A DNA stretch of 64,000 nt, taken from the NCBI GenBank assembly GCA_001600455.1, contig BCKC01000011.1:337835-401834 (forward strand), read 5' to 3'. Under the pieces are notes generated by a model. It did no database searches. It worked only from the letters and a program-made list of their open reading frames with translations, and was not told the DNA's origin. This DNA is from Endocalyx cinctus (taxonomy: Eukaryota > Ascomycota > Sordariomycetes > Amphisphaeriales > Apiosporaceae). The position numbers and the translations under genes were made by a program. Below, piece after piece: positions 24,536-36,094 of this stretch. Every line of letters starts with the position of its first letter. Within the stretch, counting starts at the first letter, position 1.

Positions 24536-26202
24536 CTAGCCTTCAAGTTCGGGGTACTTACAGATGGCTAAGTAAATATATCTGTAAAGTACAGGTGCCC
24601 ATACAAATAGTGATATTACTTGCCCAAGAGACCAGCCAACATATATATTTGGCGCATAAGTATCCTCAGTGGTATTTGTAAAGGTGTCGCCATTTATCGA
24701 CTGTCTAGTCAAATAAAACAATCCGATGAAAATGTGTACAGTAGCTGCTGCTGCTATAGCTTCAAGGACGAGAAAGATGACCGATGGACTGTATCCCATT
24801 ACTTGCTTTATCGACGGCCATTTTCTGTCGTTTAAAAGAATAGATCCTAGTGATTTTGCCTGTTTCGGATTTCCTGAAATCTCATCACACCATGTGAAGA
24901 TACCGCTGAGTACTTTTTCAACGATTGGGATGAAGGTGGCGAAGATCACAAAAGGAAAGTAGTTACCATCATTGTCCGTCGTTCCATCACCTCCACCAGC
25001 TCTTTTTTCAGTTAAGCAATATGTCATAAGAGATGGTTTGTTATAGCACTCTGCTATGTTCGATAACCCAGAAAACCCTTCGAGAATGCTATTTTCTGTT
25101 TGTCGAGTCAAAGTGACTTTGTTTGCCAAGGCGAAATACACAGATAGATTACATAGTATCAGAAGGTACCAAGAGTGACTTTGTATCCGACGTGTGCGTA
25201 ACTGGAGGAGAATGACTGGAAAGATCCCATTGAGGAGGAGGCGATCTAAGATAAGGGAATTGTTATAGGTCTGCTGTAAAGTAACCTCACCCCTGAACGA
25301 TGGGCTTTGGCTAGCGGAGATCCACGTGGCTAGTTGGATGGCGATGACGAAGAAACACTGAGTTTCTTGAAAGTTTATGACCGCACCTAGAAATACTAAG
25401 TTTTTTCGAGAAGATCGTATCAAGTTGCGCAGACTTCTCGCTTTATTCCATGCTCCAAGTATCGATCCTTCGCACTTTTGACATGAGAATACTGCGAAGA
25501 AAAAAAGGTCAAGGGGAAAGATCAGAACTAGCCAAAATAAAATTGAGGCAGCGCATTGGATCATGTAGCATAGTAGCACCTATAAGATGGCTTGTCAGTA
25601 CAGGCAAAAGAAAAGGATAAGACAATACTGACTCCCGGCCCCGCAAGGTCCACGTTAGTGTCTTGCCTCGCATTGGAACAAAACTTGGAAATTTCGTCTG
25701 CAAGATCAAATACAGATGCTCTCCCATCTCCAATATCAATCAATTTTTCTTTTACCGGTAGCGCACAAGTTCCAGACTCTCCGGTGCTGCAAGATGCTGC
25801 AGCGCAATAAGCCAGATCCTTGATAAGCTGAGTACCATTGAGAAACTTCGCATCTTCAAGCTCAAACGATGGATTCGTGGGTTCGACTTTATATGTATAG
25901 TTTGAGTTACTATCACCTTCGGTGATCACTTGGACTATGCCGAGGGTGAGGCAGTTCCCGATATTATATATCGATTGGAAGAGCTCCGTACGGTTTATGC
26001 ACGATTCTAGGCAGTCATAGGTCCCATCCCCGAGAAAGCATCCGTATCCAGAGAGAGTCACTAGTGCATCTGGTGCATCGCTTCTCCCGGAAACATCGAT
26101 TGCCACATCAACTGAATGCTGCACGGCTCTTTGAAGGGTGTAAAGAGCGTGAGATGTGGTAAATGAGGCATTCGGCGTTATGGGGTCAAATATTTGAACC
26201 AT
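24536..26202 (-). CDS. Orphan multi-pass membrane protein with Cys-rich extracellular N-terminal domain
   Basis: Exons 26202-25633 and 25579-24536 (minus strand) give 537 residues. I recognise no named family. Exon 1 (190 residues) has no clear signal peptide but carries about ten cysteines and several N-x-S/T sites, typical of an extracellular domain. Exon 2 holds about six or seven hydrophobic helices (e.g. residues 191-215, 240-260, 290-310, 425-445, 470-490, 510-530) with a Cys-Asn loop between. Such proteins are common at the edges of fungal clusters without known role. Intron 25580-25632 is 53 nt, phase 0. The gene is convergent with the MFS gene. Confidence 0.7.
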
Positions 26203-28749
26203 GATGATAATTGTAGGAAAATACCGTGATTCAATTCTACATTATTCAGGTCTAATACAAGATATAAATAATTTAATTTGGGATAGGACTGGAAAGACTT
26301 CATCTAGGTATTTCGTTAAAAATCTCAGAATACTACCCCTGAGTATGCCTATTGCCGTGTACAGTTTATTTTTGGAAAGGAGGAATAGGTGGCTTAGTCT
26401 CAAGTTCTCCAATGAACTCACGAGAAAGGATACGTCACAGATGGTGTAGGACGAAGAGGTTCAGCTTCAAGCTCAGAAGGATTTGAACTGTTGATTAGGC
26501 TCCATATCGCGATAAATTTGAACAAAGAGACATTGTCAGAAATGATAGGTGGGTAGGGAGGAGGTAACCCTATACTTTGGAGAACTTCAATTCTATTCGT
26601 GGGAATTATACCGAACGCGAACGCGATAGGGTGACTACGCGATAGGTGGGTGGTGGCAGAAGGTTTTATCGTAAAGAACATAGTTAAATAAAAAAATAAA
26701 TAAATAACTTAATTAATTAATCACTTTCGGGTGTCGTGTCGCACCCCGCTCTTGACCGCCGCCCCCACCCCTCTGGTAGTGTAGCTGTGTAGGCAATTAA
26801 TTTAGCGTCCAGACTCCCTAGCGTCGTAGCTATCCATACCACTGTTGTAGCTGAGTCTGCAGTAATTTACAGGGTACCTTTCTACCACAATAGTATTGGC
26901 TGATTGGCAAATTTCTCTTTTTTCAAAATCAGCGTAACATTGTAGGCACTCAGTCCCCCAGCTCCCTTCGGCAAATCAAAGCCTGCCTAACGAGGTTGCG
27001 AGGCACACAGAATGTAGAATTGTTTACGGTACCTATCCTGAATTTTAATCAACATACCCTTCGACCTAGGTCATGACTGGTGTGTCATGATATCAAAATA
27101 CATTTTTCTCTCTTGCGCTCTCTCTTTTTTTTTTCTCACCCTGTCAGTATTGGGTATAAAAATTATGCATACAAAACTTTAGATCAGCAACGAAGAAAAG
27201 TGGCAGAAACGGATAAATTCCCGTTACTAGTCTTGAGAACAGGTAACGTCCAGTTTCGAATGATCACCCCACAAAGCTAGGTGGACCATACTAATTACTG
27301 GAACTCTACTAAATGCTGGATTCGTTCGAAGAAGCCAGATTCGACAGAAGATAGGCTCAAGCTCTCCTCCAATTTAAACCAAGATGCGACGAATAAAAGA
27401 AGACCGGACCAATTCATCACATGTTACCGTGTAACAGCTTTCCGATCTAGCTGTTATCTCCCAGGCATTATCCGCATACGAGTCGCAATACACTTATTAG
27501 AAGGCTCGCAGATTACTTCGGGCTTTGTTACGCCAGGTGTAATTTTACTGCAATGTCTTGGATGTCGTCGTTCAACAGTACCCTCGACAGTACCCTAGAT
27601 CTATATCGGTTGCTTGGGATGCGATGGAATTTCTTTTTACGCCAAAGACGTCTTTTATCCCAAGTTTTTAAGTTGGCACAACAGCCGCCTCTTAACTCTT
27701 TGTCGGTCACCTAGAAAGAAGGATATATCTGCAGTAGTTGATCCATGCTCTAACGTCATTTTTTCAATCTTTATTATAGGACACGGTCCCAGTGGCCACG
27801 CCCACGCTTTGATAGAAACCTGCCCGAAAGCATTTCCCATTTACGAAAGACAAGCTAAGATTATATAGTTTCTCGGGTACAAAGAAAGAGGGAATAATTC
27901 TGGAAACGAATGGTTCCAGTCAGGTGTTTATATGTTTTATTATATAATAGCATAAGTTTATAGATACTAGTTCGATAAGGTGCTTTAACGGCTTACTTGA
28001 AATTACCTACCGGTTAGCCTAAGCAGAGCATATCTATATAAAAGAGAGGTTCAGCTATATAAATAAAATAAAAGTTTAGGAATCAATAAAGTAATTTTAG
28101 GCTCTTGAATTATGCGATTATTTCCCTCCTATGCTCCGTCTACATAACTATGTTATCCCTGACTCCAACTTAACCCCTTTTTATATAATCTTGCGGAATT
28201 CATTAGGCTTCTACTTAGTGGTTGCCTATTTCTTTATATTACTGGGCACTCGGTGCGTCAAAGACAAGTTAAAACATCAGACGAGTTAAGAACTACATAG
28301 ATTAGGGGGCCTTAGTATTAAGCTGACTCGGTATATCTGTGTTCGCGTGCCTACAAAATACAAAGGCTTTTGACTATTCCAAATTGATTTAAACTACTAT
28401 CTTGACCCAACTTTGAGACACCAGGGCCATAGAGTTTCAAGAAGCTATATATCGCAGAATTAAGGCGCCCTGAGGAATTGAAACCCCCTTTTAATTATCA
28501 GGAGACTCCTGTGTGCACCTAATAGTCATATCGTTGCAACCAGTTCTTAGCCTGTCCATAATATTTTCCTTAGGAGGCCTTTTACGTTGATATGATGCAA
28601 CAATACAGGAGACAAAGCTTATTAGGAATAACAAATAAAACGTTGAAGAAAGAAGTTGTATGTATTATGAATTGGGCGTGATTCTGGACGGTTCCGAATA
28701 TTTCTGCGTTGCATACTATAGAAACAAAAGTTAATCACGAATATAACAG

Positions 28750-29570
28750 TCAGAGAAGCATGCGACTTTGAGTTAATATGGTCTTTAGTGCTGCCGTCCG
28801 CCGATATTTCTGACCTGCTTTGAGCTCCATTGTCGTATTTACCGCCCGATATACTGTAAAAGAATACAAAGATGCTGGGGCAGATAACACTGAACCATGC
28901 CCTCTATCACTCATCCTAATATCAATTTTCTAAGAGGTGGATCTCAATCCATCATTACCGTCGACGTGGAAGGGAGCCCCCAACACTAATTCAAGAGCTC
29001 GGGAGGTTTGACGGGGTTGTAAACTAATCTAGTGGCACAGGCTGCTAGAGGAATGACACTCGAAAGAAAATCGGATGGTAACATCAATCGAAGTTTTATT
29101 CCAAGCGTTATATCCATTTCCGTCGATAAAGTGTGTTTCGCTTGATATAGCCTTTGCTAGATACCAATTCTCGTTGGTGATGATACCTTAAAGTGACATC
29201 AGATTGGAGGGTATTCTAATTTCGTCATGGAACTGGATTATATTGGCAATTGAATAACGTTTGAAGTACTGTAAATGTCTTTTACCTTGGAGCCCAGCAG
29301 ACGGAATAAACGCAGATCGGACCGTCGCGTCTCATGTCGGTCGTATTATCCAGAGCACTAGCGGCCGAATCTACTCGAGGTTGCCCCTGAGCTGTTATTG
29401 ACGCTGCCCTATAAATATTTTAGATTGCTGAGCGACGATGAGCAGTTGGCTTTCAAAAAAGGAAAAAAAAAAAAAAAAACGTCTTGGAACAGGCTTGGAA
29501 CCACTGGACCAATTCTTCTCAGAGCTTCCAATTCAATGACTTGATATTTCCACGTCATATCTTGCATATT
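28750..29570 (-). pseudogene. Possible decayed gene, family unknown
   Basis: On the minus strand, one frame from about 29268 down to 28750 reads through about 170 codons with only three or four stops and amino-acid composition that looks coding. Two neighbouring open stretches (29410-29285 and 29567-29481) look coding in other frames. Two stops (TAA at 29190-29188, TAG at 29031-29029) could come from CAA/CAG by C-to-T change, as expected from repeat-induced point mutation. I recognise no family. The low stop count could still be chance. Confidence 0.22.
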
Positions 29571-30006
29571 TCAAACGTGGATTCCAGTGAACTGTGACAG
29601 GGTATCGAAGTTTATACTAATCGAGTATAAGACAGTCGATCAAGTCTGATTCTCGGAATAGCTAATGCATATTATGGTCGGGGAATCTTTTCCCATCAAA
29701 ACAACAGAGCCTTGTGAGTGTTTGCGGGTAAGGGGTAGGTAAGAAGGAAACTTGATAAAAAAAATAACATCTGTTACTGACTTGAGATCACGTATTCTGT
29801 CATGTATTGATATTTAATTGCAGGCAAAGCTTTACAAAAAGAAAAACTTTTATGTACTTTACTATGTTTCATCGCTTTTAGCTGTGACGCTTCTCTTTTG
29901 CTTATGGGTAATGTTATTCTCCCACGCTTCAAATGAAAGGAGGTATATGCTAATTACGGTGGAATATCCGAGTAACATGCCCTATTAACGAATAGGTATA
30001 AGAATC

Positions 30007-30031
30007 TTTTTTTTTTTTTTTAAAAAAAAAA
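30007..30031. repeat. T15-A10 homopolymer palindrome
   Basis: Fifteen T followed directly by ten A; third example in the window. Confidence 0.85.
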
Positions 30032-30945
30032 GAAAGCGAAAAACATAGCTTTTACTAAAGCATGTACAGAAATAATATAGATAATTATTTTAAGATTATC
30101 AATCCATGGAAAATAATGTAGAACGATAAATTACCATGAGGTAGTATAACTTGGTAATTAATGACAGTGTAGAGTGGTATGTTGTACTAACAAACAACCC
30201 AACTAAATGTACCGGTACTTATAATTGTACCAAGATTTACGAGGCTTCTGGGTTTTGGATTACGAATATTATTTCTCGGTATTACATACTCTGATCGTAA
30301 AGTTTCAAAAAGTATATATTTTCTTTCTGGAAATCCCACGAATTATAGGTAAATACCATAAGTCCTATGTTGGAATTATCCGTAAACCAATATAACATTG
30401 ATGCAACATTGGCTTAATGTGCACCTGGAATCTGAATAGTGCTGGTACAAGTAGGTACATGCGTAACTATTAAATACATATTAGCGTTATATGTATTTTT
30501 ATTTTATTTCATTTCATTTCATTTTAATTTAAAAACAGATAAATAAATAAATAAATAAAATCAAAAATTTACTAAAAAAAAAAAAAAAGAATTCCTATCA
30601 CGTTTGTGCCTAAACACTCCTGAAATAATTATTATGATTGAGTAGGCAGCATAAGTACGCTTAATGAGAATAAAAACTAGCGTAAAATCGCCCCTTACCG
30701 CTTACTTACTGCTTAACTTGTCATACCATAGACAAGAATCTACCCAAAGAAGTTTTCACTATCTTTACGACACAACCCGCTCTACATACGCACAAAACAC
30801 CATCTCACATTGACTGGTATCCAACTACTATCCAAGATCTTATTGTCCTCAGACTCGATCGAGAAGATTCCTCACCATTGTTACTGTACACAAAACAAAT
30901 ATAATATTACCTATCATAGTCCCAACACAATAGAACATCCCAACA

Positions 30946-32049
30946 ATGTCCGCCAACGCTAGCAACCAAGCCGAAAGCCGCCACCAGGCACCAAAAAGAT
31001 TCTGGTGCGATATTGGAAACTGTAACGCGGGCTTTACGAGAGAAGATAGCCTCGCTATTCACAAGAAAGATGTGCACAACATCACAAGCCAATTTGTCTG
31101 TCATGAGCAAGGCTGCCGTCGAAGAGGTCGCGGCTACAAGAGTCAGCAGACTCTTGAAAACCACCAGAAGTCAAAGCACCCAGAGATGTTCCAGGCAGCC
31201 AATGCCGCCGGTGGTGGACCTTCTGGTGCCCAGGCCCAGGTAGCTGTCCCTGCAGACCCGACTCCGACCCCCGCAGACGACCAGCATGATTCGCCTCCCG
31301 TCGCCGGAGACTCCTCCTCTGTCGCCGCTGACGCCGACCAACATGATTCGCCTGCTGTCTCGGCTTCGGCTGCCGCCCCGGCCCCTACCCCTACCCGAGC
31401 CCAGGACCGTCCTGCCGGTGCCAAAGATCCCGGAACCAAGGATCCGTTTGTGATTGCATCTGGGGAGGAAGGAGGTCCTGGTACCAAGGTATACGAGGAT
31501 AATCTCCGAGCAATGGGCCAGGCCGCACTGGACAGATTGAACGACCAGGAAAAGTTGTCGATGAAGCTCCGGCAGAAGCGGAGGCTGGCCGACAAGAGGG
31601 CAAAACAGGCGGCGAACTTGACAAAGAAGGCCAAGGAGGAGTCGGAACAGGCACTCAAGATGACGGAGCTGTTTAATGAGACGACCAAGCAGCCTGGCCA
31701 GAGGGCCGAGCAGTCCGCAACGATGGGGGATCTGGCTGTACAGTTAGCCAGAAACGCAGCCGAGACGACGAAGCGAGCCAACAACAAGTGGGAGCAGATT
31801 GCTGCGCTGTCGGAGCAGATTACGGCGTTAGAACAGGCGACCGTGAACGCCGGGGGCAGTCTGCGTACTGCCGTGGTGCGCAAGAATAGATATGTCGATT
31901 GGAATGCAGGCAAGCTCGAGGAGCGTGCCGAAGAAGATAAAGAAGAAGGCGAGGGAGAAGACGAAGAAGAAGAAGAAGAAGATGATGATGATGAGGAAGA
32001 AGAGGAAGGTGAGGGAGATGAAGACGATGCCATGGAGATCGACGGTTGA
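30946..32049 (+). CDS. C2H2-like zinc-finger protein with acidic tail
   Basis: Single exon, 367 residues. Two Cys/His units: C-x4-C with H-x4-H at about residues 24-46 (starting F-W-C-D-I-G), and C-x4-C with H-x4-H at about 54-83. Then a Pro/Ala/Asp-rich disordered segment (90-165), a charged helix/coiled coil (about 185-305; many Lys, Ala, Glu) and a Glu/Asp run (about 325-360). Fungal proteins of this layout are thought to be nuclear and DNA- or chromatin-associated; the function is unknown. Distance from both clusters (more than 7 kb) argues against a cluster-specific regulator. It is the only candidate transcription-type protein in the window. Confidence 0.72.
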   Translation: MSANASNQAESRHQAPKRFWCDIGNCNAGFTREDSLAIHKKDVHNITSQFVCHEQGCRRRGRGYKSQQTLENHQKSKHPEMFQAANAAGGGPSGAQAQVAVPADPTPTPADDQHDSPPVAGDSSSVAADADQHDSPAVSASAAAPAPTPTRAQDRPAGAKDPGTKDPFVIASGEEGGPGTKVYEDNLRAMGQAALDRLNDQEKLSMKLRQKRRLADKRAKQAANLTKKAKEESEQALKMTELFNETTKQPGQRAEQSATMGDLAVQLARNAAETTKRANNKWEQIAALSEQITALEQATVNAGGSLRTAVVRKNRYVDWNAGKLEERAEEDKEEGEGEDEEEEEEDDDDEEEEEGEGDEDDAMEIDG

Positions 32050-34373
32050 AGAATGGCCCGTTCTCAATTATCACACAATAGGTGATGGAACGTTGTTTGT
32101 TAGTATAAATAAGTTACTTTAGAACTTTTGAAATTGAAAAAGTTCACATGGGAATAAGCAAATGTTTGATTGAAACACGGTTTAAAGGATTTCTAACTCT
32201 AATGTCTTTTAAGAAAAGAGAAAAAAAAGCTTTTCTTATACAATGGAAGCTTACACTGTGAAACAATACACTAAGCCATGTATTTTGTATATAGTATCTA
32301 TACAAGTGTAGTATAAGAATAGCCCGGGGTGATCACACAATGTTTATTACGTTATAGTAATTGTTAGGTCTTAAGACGAATCTGATTCATCAAAGCATCC
32401 CGTTGAGTCGAAACTACATATTGTCATTTATTTTAATCATGCACGACTTTCTCTATATATATTATGCCGTGCCATTTGTGGACTTAAGTAAAAAGAACCT
32501 ATCTCGGCGAACGGGTGATTAGTTATACACCGATTTTCGGCCCCGGGATGACCCATAATATCCGGCTCGCTTAAGGGTGGGGGCGAGTTTAATTCAATGA
32601 CTGGCCGGACTTAGCGCATAAGTTCGGAGACTAAAATAACTACACCCGGTGTTTTGACCGTTTTAGTCACAGTTGTCATACTGTGGTGGTAAATCCATAT
32701 ATCTAGTCATGGGTAAAAAGCCGTGAGAATCAAAACAGGATGATCTTTGCAGTGGGACAACAGAAGTACGCTTCGTGGATTACATCTAAAGATCGTCACA
32801 ATTGACATGAACTCATGGAAGTGGGAAAATTTGATTGATTAATCTTCTTTTAGAAGAAGAAGAAAAAGAAAAACCTAGCTACGTATCCATGTACTTAGCT
32901 ATCCCTGCTAACGAGAAACCCATTGTAACAACAATAATACACGATCGAGCAACTAGCATCACCAGGTATATTCCCAAACAATTCAGATAATTCAAGATAC
33001 AGGGATATATCAGCACCATTGGATGCCCGGTCATCAGGAAAACGGCATTAAAATATAAGAAGTTTCGTTTCCTAAGACCTCAAAGACACCAAGGTCAATG
33101 ATGAATCTACTCAATCTCACACTCCAGTGTCTTTATTTCCTGTTGATAAATTCCCAATACTCAGTAGCTCATTTCCTACCGCAGCCAATTTATTACGCTA
33201 CTACTACGTTCAATTTAGTACTTCATTTCCAGATAGTACAATAATCGATAGGTTCTCATACTGAATTGCAATTGGACAACAACTTGGTCTGGCTTGTTTT
33301 TAAAGGGATATCATGGGCTTGCGAGTAGAAAGCGAAATCTCGCAGGCCTTGTGCGACATTCAGACCATGGTGGTAGAAGTATTGGGTGTATTTTTATTCT
33401 GATCAGAAATGTAGACATTATTTTATCGATTTTACTCAGTTGAAGTCAATTTGAAACCTTGCCTCTCTCGAAATATTCGTATTAATATATAATTAGATTC
33501 TCGGAAACCGGATAGATAGCCACAGACAAAATAGGCCTGATTACATTGTAAAGCGAATGGTAAACTGTTCAGCAACAATAAAGATGCGCATGGACTACCT
33601 GTTAGGCAGACTGATTAGATAATATCCCTCACGAGTACTTTTCCCCCTCTCCAGCTTTGTATGGTTAGTAGCATCTACTCTTCTTCGCGAAATTCATTTT
33701 ATTGCTGTAATTAAATTACAATTATACCACCTTGGTTGCTAATCTTTTTTATATCCTAGGAGATGTTATAAAAAATCTGTTTGTTTTTACGATGAGGGAT
33801 ATTCTGCAATCCTTCAAATTCTGCGAAAACTTTTCTGGAAGTATCCTGCATCATTATCCCCCCGCCTTTACTTTTTATCATCGGCGGTGCTTTGGTCTGG
33901 ATTAGAAAAAGAATTGCTGACAAGGAGTATAATTCTTTTTTACCTATTGTTTTACTACCAGGCTTAATTTATGATAATAAAGTTCTGTCTGCGAATTTAT
34001 TAAGACTTCTGGGAAACAAAACTCGCTTCTGCCTTGCCGACTACTAATCTCATGCTAGGAGACAAATGTTGCCTCCTAGAACTCAAACAAAGAATAACAC
34101 AGCACTTTTTCGAAATACGACCATGGATTTCAGCGAGGACAATTTCATTGTTTACGAACATGCTATATTGATGAATATTTTCATCTATATATATCTCTCT
34201 ACATTCCGCCCTTCAAGCCAACTCCAGTTCGAAACAACGTAGCAACACATTAACATCAACAAAATCAGAACCCTCACCGGCCCAAAGATCTCACATTGCA
34301 CAAAAAAGGACGTTCTAGCCGACAAAAAACCCCTTTAGCATCAATATATCATCTCACGTTGAGAGCATCCAAT
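32050..34373. other. Intergenic, AT-rich
   Basis: No gene seen. A GC-richer patch at 32510-32650 (GGCCCCGGGATGACCC, then CCGGCTCGC) stands out from the surroundings and may be an old transposon end or CpG relic; no ORF or terminal repeat pair found. Confidence 0.45.
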
Positions 34374-35018
34374 ATGAGTATTAATCAGTCTATTGCCTTC
34401 AACGAGGAGAGTCGCACCTTTATCGAGGCTCGACAGAAATGCGCCGAAGCCTGTAAAGCATTTACCAACGTCTCCGAGAGAGCTACATATAGCAAAAAAG
34501 TCGAGCTATGGCGCAAGATAATCGATCCGCAATCCAAGCGCAACATCGACGTATGTCCCATCATTAAGAGCTCCATTTCGATGGAATATGGGCTTCGTGT
34601 CAAGATTCACTCCACTACCTCCATCGACCAAAATCTCATCATCCTGGACACCCCTGGAGCCAATATTGAAATTGGAGAATTTGTTAAGATCGGACCAAAC
34701 GTGGTTATTGATGGAAAATCGCACTCCCTGAACCCTTCTGAGCGATTGAAGTATTACCTGACCATCGCAAAACCCGTCGTGATCTGTAATTATGTCTCCA
34801 TCGGTTCAGGCGCCTATATTGGGCCTGGTGTTACCATTGGAGAAGGGGCTTTCATCGCACCCCTGTCTGTAGTGACTGAGGATGTCGCCCCACGCACTCT
34901 TGTCGCCGGAAACCCAGCCAAGGAGATCCGAGGTCGTCTTGAACGAGAAGAGATGCTGCCCGGAAATGTGGTCAGACAGGTTCAGACTGTCGATGAGGCC
35001 TTGCTATTCAACCCCTGA
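34374..35018 (+). CDS. Maltose O-acetyltransferase-like hexapeptide acetyltransferase
   Basis: Intronless, 214 residues from ATG 34374 (an in-frame upstream extension exists but lacks similarity). Left-handed beta-helix acyltransferase of the nodulation NodL/maltose acetyltransferase type: N-terminal helical Maa-like region (about 10-55), then repeated [I/V]-G-x-x-[A/V/I]-x-[I/L] hexapeptides (about 100-180), with a catalytic His expected in D-G-K-S-H-S-L (near 123) and the C-terminal A-G-N-P-A-K motif (about 180-185). Uses acetyl-CoA to acetylate a sugar or similar hydroxyl. Cytosolic, trimeric in the family. Not obviously linked to a cluster. Confidence 0.88.
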   Translation: MSINQSIAFNEESRTFIEARQKCAEACKAFTNVSERATYSKKVELWRKIIDPQSKRNIDVCPIIKSSISMEYGLRVKIHSTTSIDQNLIILDTPGANIEIGEFVKIGPNVVIDGKSHSLNPSERLKYYLTIAKPVVICNYVSIGSGAYIGPGVTIGEGAFIAPLSVVTEDVAPRTLVAGNPAKEIRGRLEREEMLPGNVVRQVQTVDEALLFNP

Positions 35019-36094
35019 AAGCTCATGTGAGAAGTATCTAATTCTGGAGCTTTGCTTCTTTCTCTTCCATGTTTTGATCCCTAATTAATATACTTTATTA
35101 TAGATTAATTTTTTCCGGTTCTCAACGTGATAGGTTTAAAGAAACTCTGTACTATCGAGGAGGAACTTGTATTGGCAATCTAGTGAGACAAACTTTCTTT
35201 GATTGGTAACTATGAAGTCACTAATATAGTGAAATGCAAATGATTGATGATGCACGAAGTCAAGAGAAGGGACTAGGCAAATGATTATTACTATCTGATC
35301 ACTCTCTAGTCACCAAAGAATTTTTCGACAGCAATCTGGCCCCTAATTACTGTTCTCACTCTTCCTTATGTGTGTTTTCAATGTTTCGACGGCAGAACAA
35401 CTGGGAGGTATAAATCTAAACCGAAAATATTTTGAATGATGGACACCTAATCAATACCTTGTATATGACTTAAGAATAAAGTAGCCGATTTTTCCACCTA
35501 TTCTCTCTGAACCTCCGTCAATTGTCCCAACTAAGATTTCTTGATGGCATGACACCTACGAGCTAGACATCACGAGTAGAATGTATAGAGTTTATTCAAG
35601 GTGTGAAATAAATCAGATCATCATTAAACGCTTATCGTAAGCGCAATTACATAGGTAATTGAAGACATTCGGATCGTGTTGAGATAGTTTTTGATAAGAG
35701 TCTTGACTCCAATTTTTCTCTCGGAGATCCGAGATTGCAGTACAAACCCCACTCCAAGCCGACTTCGGCACATTTCATGCGACGGCATTGTTATCGATCG
35801 ACAGGAGAATTCTACTTATCTACATACTCCTGGCTTTATCAATAACCTGTTTCAAGGTTGTAGTCTAAACTGCAACGCACACTGATTAGTAGCAGAAACT
35901 ATATGAAACATTGATTCCAGTGCGAGATTGAGGACATAATTTACCAAAAATTCCAAACACGCCATATACAGGCCAATTCAGCAGAGCGTGAGCTTATATA
36001 CTAACACTCTAGTCTTAATACAGACTTTACAGTCTCAAGGAAGGGTTTGTGCAACGAGCGGGCACATATAAATACATCCAGAGATTCGCGCACA
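35019..36094. other. Intergenic
   Basis: Nothing supported. A 64-codon frame at 35691-35885 has no features. Confidence 0.5.

Larger units (their letters stand above)
26203..30945. other. 4.7-kb gene-poor, AT-rich stretch
   Basis: No intact gene supported. Contains the T15-A10 palindrome at 30007-30031, repeated TTTCA/AAATA tracts at 30490-30590, and a possible decayed gene on the minus strand between about 28750 and 29570. It separates the left cluster from the rest of the window. Confidence 0.5.

Noticed and set aside
31143..32033. Long minus-strand frames opposite the C2H2-like gene, rich in Ser.
   Set aside because: They mirror the Glu/Asp codons of the real plus-strand gene; no splice or domain support.
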